From assembly GCA_023402395.1 (NCBI GenBank), contig JAEYGI010000040.1, positions 186,001 to 250,000 of the forward strand: 64,000 nt of DNA, written 5' to 3'. The stretch is from Bacillota bacterium (GTDB taxonomy: Bacteria > Bacillota > UBA4882 > UBA8346). The notes under the pieces were generated by a model, which ran no database searches, was not told the DNA's origin, and saw nothing but the letters and a program-made list of their open reading frames with translations. Below, piece after piece: positions 33,260 to 42,362 of this stretch (within the stretch, counting starts at the first letter, position 1; the number at the start of each line of letters is the position of its first letter). Made by a program: the position numbers and the translations under genes.

Positions 33260-33287
33260 TTGCGGCTTTTTAATAACCGTTTATAAT
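33260..33287 (+). promoter_or_regulatory. SigA-type promoter upstream of array 2
   Basis: TTGCGG (33260-33265), 16-base spacer, TATAAT (33282-33287), reading toward the 21-bp array and, 600 bases on, the phosphatase gene. Nothing else is seen between 33143 and 33444. Confidence 0.5.
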
Positions 33288-33444
33288 GGAGCTGAGTGAA
33301 ATAATAATCGAAACGCCGATTTTAAAATATTGGGTTAAATAATGGTAAAGTGCTGAAAAAACGGGAGCGCCGTTGCCAAAGATGACGGATGCCGCTTGGA
33401 CTGAAGTTCTTTTTCAGTGTTTTTTCACAACCGTTGAAAATCTA

Positions 33445-33696
33445 TGGGGAATGAGTCCCACTGGAATTGCGCTGGATGATAATGGATGGGGAACGGTTCC
33501 CCTGGTACGGAAAGTGACTGAACATGATTGGGGAGTGATTCCCAGTTTAAGGGGGGCTGCTCCTCATTGAAGGGGAATGACTCCCATTGCATTGGGAACC
33601 GCTTCGTCAAGCAGGGGGATGACTCCCCAAGAAGTGGGAGTAATTCCCCCAGGAAGATCGGCGATTGATTTTAATGGGGGAATCATTCCCCGGTTT
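33445..33696. repeat. Array 2 of 21-bp periodic palindromic repeats
   Basis: Twelve 21-base units in exact register. The best match GGGGA-N5-TCCCC: GGGGAACGGTTCCCC (33488), GGGGAGTGATTCCC (33530), GGGGAATGACTCCC (33572), GGGGATGACTCCCC (33615), GGGAGTAATTCCC (33636) and GGGGAATCATTCCCC (33677). The centre is usually RTGAY. Units at 33466, 33508, 33592 and 33655 are decayed but keep the spacing. Weak units continue to about 33738. A plus-strand promoter candidate lies 160 bases upstream. There is no coding call. Confidence 0.88.
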
Positions 33697-33886
33697 GCAG
33701 GAAGCGTTGCCGGACAGGGACGAATGGTTGAGAAAGACGGGTGAGCCACTGGATAAGGTTAAGCGGTCAGGTAAAGATTTTGGTTGGTAGCGAAAGGGAT
33801 TTGACCGGATATGGAAGAAAGTAGATTCGGGGAAACGGATATCGCCGGAACGATAAGAAATTTTGAAAGCTGGAAACGGAGGCTTT

Positions 33887-34429
33887 ATGGTGAGGATCGT
33901 CTTTATTCGGCACGGCCAACCGGATTTCTCATTGGCGGATGAGCGCCGGCATACTCAACTGGAGAAGGACTATTCGCCCCTGGATCGAAAATATCTGGAC
34001 CGGGTGGAGCAAACCGCGTCCGACCCCCGTTTGGCCGATTCGGAGATCGTTTTGTCATCGCCGTACACCCGGGCTTTGCAAACCGCCGAGATCATCAACC
34101 GCCGCTTGCAATTGCCGTTGTTCGTGGAATTCGATCTTCACGACTGGAAAGCCGATCTGGCGGGAGGCTATCTGGCACTGGAAGAACGGGACCGGCGCTG
34201 GGAAGAGTATAAATCGGGCCGGGCGGGGGATGACGGGCGGATAGCGGCCAAACCCTATGAATCGCCGGACAGTCTGCAGCGGCGGGTGCGTAATGTGCTG
34301 GGGCGGTATTCGGGATACCGGAAGATTATCGTGGTATCCCATTTGAATGTAATCTGCGCCCAAGTCGGCGATTTGAGACTGGTGGTGCCCTGTGCCGGAA
34401 TCCTGGAATACGATCTGAATTTGGAATAA
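33887..34429 (+). CDS. Histidine phosphatase family protein
   Basis: 180 residues. FIRHGQPD is the RHG phospho-acceptor motif (His at residue 7), LSSPYTRALQTAEII is the second-arginine motif, and VVSHLNVI near the C-terminus holds the second catalytic His. This is the phosphoglycerate mutase-like superfamily; such short members are usually phosphatases with varied substrates (sugar phosphates, alpha-ribazole phosphate). GGAGG precedes ATG 33887. The next gene, an HD-domain protein, lies 165 bases downstream on the same strand. Confidence 0.9.
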   Translation: MVRIVFIRHGQPDFSLADERRHTQLEKDYSPLDRKYLDRVEQTASDPRLADSEIVLSSPYTRALQTAEIINRRLQLPLFVEFDLHDWKADLAGGYLALEERDRRWEEYKSGRAGDDGRIAAKPYESPDSLQRRVRNVLGRYSGYRKIIVVSHLNVICAQVGDLRLVVPCAGILEYDLNLE

Positions 34430-34594
34430 TCAAAACGGCAGCGAAAACGGGAGCCCAATCCGGATGCGGCGGCGATAGTGGGGAAATTTCGGGTTAGGTT
34501 GGTTTGAAACGGACTGCGGAATATGATATCTTTTAGCAGAACGTTTGTTCGAGTAAATCTCGAAACCGGTTTCAGAACCAAGGAGTTGCCGAGG

Positions 34595-35206
34595 ATGGAC
34601 GGGAACAAGTTAGTCGCCGAACTGGAGACGCTGGTGGAAGCGGCCTGCCGCAGGAAAACCAATGTTTTCGGCTATGAAATCTGGGAATATCATGTCCGGC
34701 CGGTGGTGGAATACGGGGTGGAGCTGGCCGCGCCGCTGGGCGCGGACCCGGAGATCGTCCGGATCGCCGCGTTGCTGCATGACTACGCGGCGATCAAGGA
34801 TGTCACGCTTCAGGAAGATCATCACCTTCACGGCGCCTACGAAGCGGAGCGGCTGTTGAACGCTTTTGGCTATCCAGCCCTCCGCATCGAGGCGGTGCGG
34901 CATTGCATCCTGACGCACCGGAACAGTGTACCGCTGCGCCGGGAAACTCCGGAAGCGGTCTGCGTCGCTAGCGCCGACGCCATGGCCCATATCGCGCAAG
35001 TGGCCTCCTTACTGCATTTGGCCTATGCCCAAAAAGGGCTGACCGTAGCCGAAGGGAAACAATGGGTCCGGGACAAGATCGCCAAGAGTTGGAAGAAACT
35101 CTGTCCCGAGGCCAAGGGGATGATGCGGGAGCATTATGCCGGCGCTTTATTGATTTTGACGGACGATTCCGGACCCGGACGGTTGCCTGCCGCCGTTTCA
35201 TCTTAG
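34595..35206 (+). CDS. HD domain protein (probable metal-dependent phosphohydrolase)
   Basis: 203 residues. The HD motif is in AALLHDYAAIKD, with an N-terminal His (EYHVRPV), HHLHGAYEAE and HCILTHRN as further metal ligands, matching HD-superfamily hydrolases of nucleotides. AAGGAG at 34580-34585 lies upstream of ATG 34595; the frame is open to 34523 but without a better site. Its 3' end overlaps the 3' end of the convergent pheT by 9 bases. The substrate is unknown. Confidence 0.82.
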   Translation: MDGNKLVAELETLVEAACRRKTNVFGYEIWEYHVRPVVEYGVELAAPLGADPEIVRIAALLHDYAAIKDVTLQEDHHLHGAYEAERLLNAFGYPALRIEAVRHCILTHRNSVPLRRETPEAVCVASADAMAHIAQVASLLHLAYAQKGLTVAEGKQWVRDKIAKSWKKLCPEAKGMMREHYAGALLILTDDSGPGRLPAAVSS

Positions 35207-37675
35207 GCCATAGCCGTTTTCCCTGAGCCAATCCGCGAATGCCGCGTTGAATTGATTGATCTCTTCCCCGGACAGCGTATGATCTGCGGCGGCGATGGTG
35301 AAGGCAATGGTGATGCTTTTTTGGGCTGCCGGAACGCCCGGCCCTTCATAGCTTCCGCCATAGGAAACGGACTTCAGGCAAGGATGGCGGAAGCCGTCCA
35401 GATCTTCCCGGAAGGATCGATAAGGTAAGGACTTCGGCATGAGAACGCTAAAATCCAGATTTACCTCGGGATATTTGGAAGGCTCTTGATAGCGAATCGC
35501 CTGTTTTGGCAGATCTGATAAGCCACAAAGACTGATCTCCATGAATGCCAGATTGACGTTTTGTTTAAATTGCTTCAGCGTGACCGGGTTGATGATGGAC
35601 AGATAACCGCAATGGTGGCCGTCGATGCGTACCGAACAACGTTTTACCGGATGGACGTAACTAAGATCGCACTCCTCCAGCTTCCCGAATTCAGCTCCGG
35701 TATTGGTGATGGAACGCGCAATCTCATCGGCCGTCCGTTTTAACCGGTCGAGCATGTCGGCTTCCGTGGCGGGGGCAAGCCCTTTCCAATACATAACCAC
35801 GCCCAGGCGGCGTTCCTCGGTGCGAAGCGCATCGGCTTCGGGACCGCTGACAACGTTAATGAGATGTCGATTGGCCGGATGATAGACGCTCGCCACTTCA
35901 AACAGGGAGAACTCATCGTAGAACCCCTCGTTTTCGATGACCGCCGCCAAGAGGTTGGGGATGAGCTGGCGGCGCAGGGTATCAAACCGGCTGACATTCG
36001 GGTTGCTGAGCTTCAGGTTGTCCGGGTCGGAATGTCCGATGGCCCGGATCCAGTCTTTGTCGTACCAGGCATAGGTATGGATCTCATGCATGCCGAATTG
36101 ATGGGCCAATATCTCTTTGACGCCGTGTTCGAGCAGGGCCTCGGGATTGATCAAGGGGACGACCATCGCCGCTTGCAGCGGCCGGGGTCGGATATTATCG
36201 TAACCGTAAATGCGGGAGATCTCTTCGACCAGATCCACCCGGCCGATAATATCTTTGGTCGCCCGGTAGCTCGGGACCGTGACTTCCCATGCCGTTTCCC
36301 GGGGTCCGGCGCCGAACAGGCGTTTCAGATCGAAGCCCAGCGATTTCAGAATCCGCTCAATCTCGGCGTCCGGAATCGCCTGGCCGATATAACCCTGGAT
36401 ATACTCCTTGGAAATGGCGATAGCCCGGGGTCTGGACGGCCGCGGCTGAACGTCGTAGAGACCGGAATCGATTCTGACTCCGGGGTTGATGGCCTTTAGC
36501 AGATACAGGAAACGGCGGGAGGCGTCCAGCGCCAGGCTGGGATCCAAACTCTTTTCGAACCGCATGACCGCTTCGGTCCGGAGTCCTAGAGCGGCAGCGC
36601 TTTTTCGCACCGACGCCGGGTCAAAGGTGGCGGATTCTAGAATGATCCGCGCCGTCCGCTCCGTTACTTCGGAGTCCGCGCCGCCCATAATCCCCGCCAG
36701 AGCCAGGATTTGACCGTTGCCGCAGATGAGAAGGGACGCCGCGGAAATCCGGCGGCTGACGCCGTCCAGGGTCTGGAAATGATTTTCCCGGCCCGGACGG
36801 CCGGTGCTTTTCAAGTACTGGGCCATGGTCATGATGTCAATCCGGTCGTCCGTCCGGCTCGCGTCAAAGGCATGCAGCGGCTGCCCGGTCTCCAGCATGA
36901 TATAATTGGTGAGATCCACGATACAGTTGATGGGCCGCATTCCGATGTAGGAGAGGCGGGTTTGAATCCGGCCCGGGGAAGGCATGATCCGGACGCCGTC
37001 AATCCCGATAACGGTGTATCGCGAACAGAGGGCATTATCGTGAATCCGGGCCGTCACCACCGGGTCAACTGACCGCAGTTCCTCCAGGGACGCCAGTGGT
37101 AAAGGTTTAAGTTCTTTTCCGGTCAAGGCGGCGATCTCCCGGGCAAATCCATAGTGCCCCCAGAGATCCGGCCGGTGGGTGAGGGATTTGTTGTCAATAT
37201 CGATGAGAGTATCTTCCAACCCCAATAGTTCCTTGACATCCGTTCCGGGCGCGGCGTCGTCCGTAAGCTCCAGCACTTCCTCGTGGCTGTCGCCCACGCC
37301 TAAGTCCCTAAGGGAACAGGCCATGCCGTCGCTGCTTATTCCGTGAACTTCCCGGCGGGCCACCCGGCCGATGCCGGGAAGTTTTCCGCCGGCTTTCGCA
37401 AAGGGGATCTTCATTCCGCAGTAAAGATTGGGAGCCCCGCAGACACTCTGTTCTTTCACATCCCCCGTATCGACGGTGATCACGTTTAACTGATCGGATT
37501 CCGGGTGCGGGGCGATGGCGGTAATTACTCCGGCCACCACGCCGTCCAGGTCTTGCCCTTTCTGCTCCACGCCCTCCACTTCAGCGGTGGCCATCGTCAG
37601 CATCAAGGGCAGATCGGCGATCCGATGCTCGTCGATTTCAACATAATCCCGTATCCAGTTCAATGATAGTTTCAT
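35198..37675 (-). CDS. pheT: Phenylalanyl-tRNA synthetase beta subunit
   Basis: 825 residues. It joins PheS in the alpha2-beta2 enzyme that charges tRNA-Phe. Domains in order: N-terminal LSLNWIRDYVEID; a tRNA-binding (EMAP-like) domain GVVAGVITAIAPHPESDQLNV; B3/B4 editing domain around residues 210-400 (SYIGMRPINCIVDLTNY); B5; a catalytic-like core; and the C-terminal ferredoxin-fold anticodon-binding domain (DFSVLMPKSLPYRSF). GGAGGTG precedes the ATG, 42 bases after pheS. Regulated with pheS by the T-box at 38915-39225. Confidence 0.96.
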   Translation of the reverse strand: MKLSLNWIRDYVEIDEHRIADLPLMLTMATAEVEGVEQKGQDLDGVVAGVITAIAPHPESDQLNVITVDTGDVKEQSVCGAPNLYCGMKIPFAKAGGKLPGIGRVARREVHGISSDGMACSLRDLGVGDSHEEVLELTDDAAPGTDVKELLGLEDTLIDIDNKSLTHRPDLWGHYGFAREIAALTGKELKPLPLASLEELRSVDPVVTARIHDNALCSRYTVIGIDGVRIMPSPGRIQTRLSYIGMRPINCIVDLTNYIMLETGQPLHAFDASRTDDRIDIMTMAQYLKSTGRPGRENHFQTLDGVSRRISAASLLICGNGQILALAGIMGGADSEVTERTARIILESATFDPASVRKSAAALGLRTEAVMRFEKSLDPSLALDASRRFLYLLKAINPGVRIDSGLYDVQPRPSRPRAIAISKEYIQGYIGQAIPDAEIERILKSLGFDLKRLFGAGPRETAWEVTVPSYRATKDIIGRVDLVEEISRIYGYDNIRPRPLQAAMVVPLINPEALLEHGVKEILAHQFGMHEIHTYAWYDKDWIRAIGHSDPDNLKLSNPNVSRFDTLRRQLIPNLLAAVIENEGFYDEFSLFEVASVYHPANRHLINVVSGPEADALRTEERRLGVVMYWKGLAPATEADMLDRLKRTADEIARSITNTGAEFGKLEECDLSYVHPVKRCSVRIDGHHCGYLSIINPVTLKQFKQNVNLAFMEISLCGLSDLPKQAIRYQEPSKYPEVNLDFSVLMPKSLPYRSFREDLDGFRHPCLKSVSYGGSYEGPGVPAAQKSITIAFTIAAADHTLSGEEINQFNAAFADWLRENGYGLR

Positions 37676-37717
37676 CAGGGTACACCTCCGTTTAGAAATA
37701 ATGCCGTGGGGACCGAG

Positions 37718-38785
37718 TTAAGCTAAGCCGCTGTATCTTCCAAATTGGGTGAGGCTTCTCAAAGAGCCGGAGTTCAGAACCCGGATGTCCTTGATTCCGT
37801 ATTTCATCATTACCAGCCGAGTCAGTCCCAGCCCAAAGGCAAATCCGGAATATTGGTCCGGGTCGATCCCGCCGTGTCGTAAAACATTGGGGTGGACCAT
37901 ACCGCAGGGGACCAGTTCGATCCAGCCCGAATTCTTGCAGGTCGGACAGCCTGCTCCGCCACAGATCAAGCAGTTCAAATCCAGTTCAAACCCTGGCTCC
38001 ACGAATGGGAAAAAGCCCGGTCTCAGCCTCAGCCGGACCTCTTTTTTAAAGACTTCGCTTAACATGGTCTTCATCACGTAAATCAGGTTGGCAATGGAGA
38101 CCTCCCGGTCGACCAGGAGGCCTTCAAGTTGGAAGAAGGTGTTTTCATGGGAGGCATCTACATCTTCGTTCCGGAAGCATCGTCCGGGAGCGATCACCCG
38201 CAGCGGCGCTCCGAACTTTTGCATCGCCCGGACCTGACAAGCCGTGGTTTGAGTCCGCAGCAGCAGGCTTTGACCGGCCCAGTAGGTATCCTGCATATCA
38301 CGGGCCGGATGGTTTGCTGGGGTATTGACGGCTTCAAAGTTATAGTAATCGATCTCCAGTTCCGGTCCGGTGACGACCATAAAGCCCATTCCGCGCAAGA
38401 TCGCTTCCACCTCGCGTTGCACGAGGGTGACCGGGTGCAACGACCCTTGGCAACGTTGGGACGGGGGTAAGGTGGGGTCGAAGCTTCCGGTGGTTTCGAT
38501 CGCTTGGATTCGCTGAATCAATAGTTCTTCCTTTCTCCGGTCCAGCGCGTCCGTCAAAGTAATTTTGACTTGGTTGGCGGTAGCTCCGACTGCCGGCCTG
38601 GTCCCGGCTTCAACTTCTTTCAAGCTGCGCAACGCCTGGGTCAGGCTCCCTTTTTTGGACAGGTATTTGATCCGGACTGCTTCGATTTCCATCTCGGACC
38701 GGGCCGTCCGGATTTCCGCAAGGGCCTGATCACTCAGTAAACGTAGGTCCGCTTGAAGTTTGTCACCGGTTTGGTCTTCTTTCAT
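37718..38785 (-). CDS. pheS: Phenylalanyl-tRNA synthetase alpha subunit
   Basis: 355 residues. The N-terminal coiled coil (residues about 1-90) binds tRNA. The class II catalytic core follows: motif 1 region HPVTLVQREVEAILRGMGF, motif 2 FRNEDVDASHENTFFQLEGL, motif 3 GFAFGLGLTRLVMMKYGI. It forms the active site of PheRS with PheT. AAGGAGG lies just before the ATG. It is first gene of pheS-pheT, headed by a Phe T-box leader on the minus strand. Confidence 0.96.
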   Translation of the reverse strand: MKEDQTGDKLQADLRLLSDQALAEIRTARSEMEIEAVRIKYLSKKGSLTQALRSLKEVEAGTRPAVGATANQVKITLTDALDRRKEELLIQRIQAIETTGSFDPTLPPSQRCQGSLHPVTLVQREVEAILRGMGFMVVTGPELEIDYYNFEAVNTPANHPARDMQDTYWAGQSLLLRTQTTACQVRAMQKFGAPLRVIAPGRCFRNEDVDASHENTFFQLEGLLVDREVSIANLIYVMKTMLSEVFKKEVRLRLRPGFFPFVEPGFELDLNCLICGGAGCPTCKNSGWIELVPCGMVHPNVLRHGGIDPDQYSGFAFGLGLTRLVMMKYGIKDIRVLNSGSLRSLTQFGRYSGLA

Positions 38786-38914
38786 TGACTGGCCTCCTTA
38801 AATTTAGATATGGGAAGTAGGAAGTGAGAGATGAGAACCGCCGAAAGGCTATGGACAGTTTTTCCAAGTCAGCATTCCACTTCTTTGGCGGATCGAGCTT
38901 TTTTTGGAAAAGCG

Positions 38915-39225
38915 AGAAAAATAAAAACTCCCGCCCCTGTGTAGGGACGGGAGTAATCGCCGTGGTACCACCCTGCTTGCCTGTGAAAATCCATAGGCCG
39001 CTCGAATTAGATAGAATACGGGAGAGAAAAATAGCAGTCTCCGATATCCCCTTCCTTGTAACGGTGGAAGTTTCCGGTTCCGCCTACATGCATCATGGAT
39101 GCTTTTCAACGGACAGCTCCAGAGGGAACTTCAACCGAAACTCCGATACCGGGCTTCCACCGTCCCCGGCTCGCTAGAACCATCGTTTCCGCCTACTTTC
39201 CTCTTTCACGGCTTTTGACAAATAA
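38915..39225 (-). ncRNA. T-box leader (tRNA-Phe-sensing) of pheST
   Basis: Minus-strand leader. The T-box sequence GGGTGGTACCACG is at 38961-38974, followed by the terminator ACTCCCGTCCC/GGGGCGGGAGT plus TTTTTATTTTT (38915-38951). A Stem I candidate lies at about 39110-39215, with AGCCGGGG...AGCCCGG and the segment GGTTGAAGTTCCC. In that segment UUC (complement of 39126-39128) would be the specifier, a Phe codon, agreeing with the downstream genes. Uncharged tRNA-Phe would stabilise the antiterminator and allow pheST transcription. Confidence 0.9.
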
Positions 39226-39243
39226 TATATTTCTTAAAAAATA

Positions 39244-39267
39244 ACATAAATTGGCTGGCGGTGTCAA
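39244..39267 (-). promoter_or_regulatory. Promoter of the T-box-pheST transcript
   Basis: Minus strand TTGACA (39262-39267) with a 17-base spacer to TTATTT; the -10 is weak. Confidence 0.45.
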
Positions 39268-39411
39268 GAGCAAGAACCCAAAAAGGTCACCGGCCTTGTT
39301 GGAGCATCAGGTTGACACAGTTGCTTGCTGGTGTCGGATTTAATGTAGAGAACCAAATGGGATTGGACTTGTTTAGCAGATTTCTTTGGGTAAGCCTTAA
39401 AAACTAATGTT

Positions 39412-39444
39412 AAAAAGAAATCCTTGCCTCTCCGGCAAGGGTTT
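39412..39444 (-). terminator. Intrinsic terminator of the gene at 39463-39783
   Basis: Minus strand: AAACCCTTGCC/GGCAAGGATTT (G-T wobble inside) followed by CTTTTTAAC. Confidence 0.7.
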
Positions 39445-39462
39445 CCGACAATAACCTTGAAC

Positions 39463-39783
39463 TTAATACCGCCAATAATGCCGGCGTCGGAACAACAACT
39501 CATCCAGGATTAATACGGTCAGCAGATCCCGGGCCAAACGGCGGCGCCGGAAGAATTGTTCCGACTGATAGGCGGATTCGTAAGCTTGAGGTTCCTGATC
39601 GGGATAGATGGCTGACAAATGTTCGTAAACCCGGTCCGCCATCGCCTCCACCATGCCTTGCGTCGGGTAGGAGACGGACATGTCGTCCATTTCGGCGGCG
39701 ACAAAACTGATGGTGGGTCGGATGCCATAATAATACGATTCCGGCAATTTGGCCGGGCGGTCCTGTTCGGGGCGGCTATTCAT
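39463..39783 (-). CDS. Hypothetical protein
   Basis: 106 residues, unrecognised. An acidic, aromatic-rich N-terminal half (SYYYGIRPTISFVAAEMDDM) is followed by a basic C-terminus rich in Arg and ending RRRHYWRY. There is no signal peptide or membrane segment. GGAGGAG lies 9 bases before the ATG at 39783; the frame extends to 39807 with no better site. It is a single gene with its own terminator at 39412-39444. Confidence 0.65.
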   Translation of the reverse strand: MNSRPEQDRPAKLPESYYYGIRPTISFVAAEMDDMSVSYPTQGMVEAMADRVYEHLSAIYPDQEPQAYESAYQSEQFFRRRRLARDLLTVLILDELLFRRRHYWRY

Positions 39784-39890
39784 AGCGGAATACTCCTCCA
39801 TTCCCATTGGGCGGTTAGCCCATTTTTTCTAAAATAGTGTATGAAGATTAAGGGAATGGGTGAATGGCATCCTTTGGGATGGTTATCGGA

Positions 39891-41342
39891 CTATTCCATT
39901 GTTTCCGAACCGCCCCGCGCTTTGCGGTTCGGTCTCCGGTAGAGCCGGTAAGCGGTCAGCAGGGCTCCGCTCAGGCAGATCGCCGCCGCGGTAAGATAAA
40001 CCAGGCTCATGCCCTTGATGAACACATCCGGCCGGCCCGGAATATAGTCGATCACCCGGCGGCCGGCGACTTGGCCCATACGAAAGTACAACAGGGAAGT
40101 GGAATACGTGATTCCCAGCGTCATTCCCAAATTGCGAACCAGGGCATTGACGCTCCCGGCGATCCCCAGTTTATCGCGAGGTACGGTCGACATGATCAGC
40201 GAGTTGTTGGGGGATTGGAACAGGCCGTTGCCAATGGACAGAACCGCCAGGAACAAGCCGATCACCCAGAGCGGCGAGAACTGATCGAGCCGGGACATGA
40301 GAAACAGTCCAAAGCTGGTGAAAACCAGTCCCACAAAAGTCAGCAATTCCGAGCCGATCTTGTCCGAGAGATAGCCGCTTGCCGGCGCCACTACCACCAG
40401 GAGCAAGGGAAAGATCGACATGATCAGCCCGGTGCCGGCCGGCGACAGTTGTTGAACATTATGCAGGTAAAAGGGCTGAATGATGTTTGAGCAGCTGATG
40501 GCGATGAATGAGATAAACCCGCAGAAGATGCTGAGAGAGAAGAGCCGGTCCCGAAAGATGCCGAGATGGAGCAGGGGGGCCTGGACATGCCGTTCCACCC
40601 ACAAAAAAGCGGCCAAAGAGACGACGGACAGAATAAACCCGGCGACGATCCATGATTGCCCGTAACCCACGGTTTGGCCGTGAATGAGGCCTCCGAATAA
40701 AGGGACGATGAACAGGAAAAACAATAAAGCTCCTTTCCAGTCGAACGGCTCGGGGCGCTCGGAGCGATCCCGGGGCAGGGTGCGCTGGCTCCAAAGCCAG
40801 GCAATGAGCCCGAACGGTAAATTAATCAGAAAGATATAGTGCCAACTCAAGAGCGAGACAATGAAGCCGCCGAGCGACGGTCCAACCAGGGCGCCGAGCG
40901 CGACCGCGGCGCCGGAGATTCCCAGCGCCCGCCCGCGCTCGGTTGGGGGAAAAATTTGGGTAATCAATCCCTGATTGGTCGCCATGGTGCCGGCCGCGCC
41001 GACGGCCTGAATGACCCGGGCGATTACCAGCAGCGGCAGTGACGACGCGATGCCGCAGAGGAAAGAGCCAATGGTGAAAGTGGCCAGACCCATCTGGAAG
41101 ACCTTGGCCTTGCCGTAGATGTCGCTCAAGCGCCCCATCAGAAGCATCACGGCGCAGATGATAATCAGGTAACTGGTAACTACCCATTCAATGGAGGCCA
41201 TGGGCGCTACGAGGTCTCGCGCCATTACCGGCAGGGTGACATTGACAATGCTGCTATCCAGGCAAGACATGAAAACGGCGATGATGATATTGGCCAGAAT
41301 GATCCAACGGTTTTTAAAAACGCGGTCTGAATTGGTTTCCAT
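39891..41342 (-). CDS. DHA2-type MFS transporter (EmrB/QacA family)
   Basis: 483 residues with 14 predicted membrane segments, as in drug:proton antiporter family 2. Segment 1 motif LDSSIVNVTLPVMARDL (motif D1) and motif A GRLSDIYGKAKVF are present, and motif C-like GPSLGGFIVSLLSWHYIFLINLP is very typical of EmrB/QacA. Multidrug or metabolite export is likely. GGAGG lies 6 bases before the METNSD start. A MarR gene lies 216 bases upstream on the same strand, an arrangement common for regulator-exporter pairs. Confidence 0.92.
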   Translation of the reverse strand: METNSDRVFKNRWIILANIIIAVFMSCLDSSIVNVTLPVMARDLVAPMASIEWVVTSYLIIICAVMLLMGRLSDIYGKAKVFQMGLATFTIGSFLCGIASSLPLLVIARVIQAVGAAGTMATNQGLITQIFPPTERGRALGISGAAVALGALVGPSLGGFIVSLLSWHYIFLINLPFGLIAWLWSQRTLPRDRSERPEPFDWKGALLFFLFIVPLFGGLIHGQTVGYGQSWIVAGFILSVVSLAAFLWVERHVQAPLLHLGIFRDRLFSLSIFCGFISFIAISCSNIIQPFYLHNVQQLSPAGTGLIMSIFPLLLVVVAPASGYLSDKIGSELLTFVGLVFTSFGLFLMSRLDQFSPLWVIGLFLAVLSIGNGLFQSPNNSLIMSTVPRDKLGIAGSVNALVRNLGMTLGITYSTSLLYFRMGQVAGRRVIDYIPGRPDVFIKGMSLVYLTAAAICLSGALLTAYRLYRRPNRKARGGSETME

Positions 41343-41558
41343 GATGATCCTCCGTTGAAGTATCAGGTTGTCCAAGGGGCTTATGCGCGTAATTCACTTT
41401 TTAAGATATAAAGCACAAGCTAAGGTGTACCGATTAAAGCATTGTCTACCTGATGTTATGGTAGTCTCGATTAACCGCGCAGACTTCTAGGCAAAAGGAT
41501 GGCGTTTCGGGAAAAATGACAGCTACACCTCAGCGATTCTTGCGGCGTGAAACGTCCG

Positions 41559-42011
41559 TCAGTTTATTGTTTCGTACCGGTCGTACCGGGTACGGCAGTT
41601 ATCGAGGATTTGAGTCAGCGACTCCAGGACCGCCTCTTGCTGAGCGTCGTCCATGCCGTCCACCAGGAGATTGGTTAAGGATTCCAACTCTCGGAGGATC
41701 TCCGGGATCACCGTCTTAGCCTTGGCGGTCAGAAATAACCGGCAAGCCCGGGAGTCCTCGGCGTCGGCCTGTTTTTTCAGATACCCCAAAGCGATTAATT
41801 TCTGAACGGCGCGGGCGGCCAGGGCCTTATCGATATGCAGTTCCCGGCAGACGTGATTTTGGCTTACTCCCTCATTCCGACTGAGGTTGAGCAGGATCGG
41901 ATAAGTGCCGCTGCTCAGTTCAAACGGAGCCAATATTGCGTCCAGCCGCGTCTGGAGATTTCGATACAAATAATTAATCAGCCGGATTAACTTTGGCCGG
42001 TTGGAATTCAT
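41559..42011 (-). CDS. MarR family transcriptional regulator
   Basis: 150 residues. The winged-helix region reads NEGVSQNHVCRELHIDKALAARAVQKLIALGYL (residues about 48-80), with the wing KKQADAEDSRACRLFLTAK, typical of MarR. GGGAG lies before ATG 42011; an upstream extension to 42125 is not supported. Located just upstream of the DHA2 exporter gene, which it probably represses. The palindrome GTTGA-N4-TCAAC at 42059-42072 in its upstream region is a likely operator. Confidence 0.88.
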   Translation of the reverse strand: MNSNRPKLIRLINYLYRNLQTRLDAILAPFELSSGTYPILLNLSRNEGVSQNHVCRELHIDKALAARAVQKLIALGYLKKQADAEDSRACRLFLTAKAKTVIPEILRELESLTNLLVDGMDDAQQEAVLESLTQILDNCRTRYDRYETIN

Positions 42012-42058
42012 GCCTGATTCTCCCGAATAAATTTCACAGTATAAAATAACATATGATA

Positions 42059-42072
42059 GTTGATTGGTCAAC
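42059..42072. promoter_or_regulatory. Candidate MarR operator
   Basis: GTTGATTGGTCAAC, perfect 5-bp arms with a 4-base centre, about 50 bases upstream of the marR start. It overlaps a TTGACC that could be the -35 on the minus strand. Confidence 0.45.
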
Positions 42073-42197
42073 CAAAAAACATGTAAAGCCTCCGGGGCGC
42101 AAAGCGTTTCCCTGGAGCGGAACAATTATAATATGTGGTGATCCCGGCCTGACGATACCTGCCGGTTTTTGCCCCGCCGTTGGCGGTTCAAATCTGA

Positions 42198-42203
42198 TAT
42201 AAT
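42198..42203 (+). promoter_or_regulatory. Possible -10 box of the nitroreductase transcript
   Basis: TATAAT eight bases before the repeat element at 42211. No good -35 was found at 16-18 bases. Confidence 0.35.
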
Positions 42204-42210
42204 ATCTGCT

Positions 42211-42341
42211 AAGAGCGTTGTGATAAACTCCGGCCAAAGGCCGTGGCTGCACACCAAAGCTCAGAGAAGCAAATGATAAAGGCAATTTTAGACGTTATTG
42301 ATTGGGAATTGCCATTCTATGGACTTTATCACATGGCTTCC
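42211..42341 (+). repeat. Two-hairpin dispersed element, copy A
   Basis: Starts AAGAGCGTTGTGATAAA, continues with the hairpin CCGGCC-AAA-GGCCG, then CTCAGAGAAGCAAATGATAAAG, and ends GACTTTATCACATGGCTT. The inner pairing ATGATAAAGGC/GACTTTATCAC has two mismatches here. It lies between a TATAAT box and the nitroreductase start and would be its 5' untranslated region. Confidence 0.8.
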
Positions 42342-42362
42342 AAAAGAAAAGGGGATTCGACG

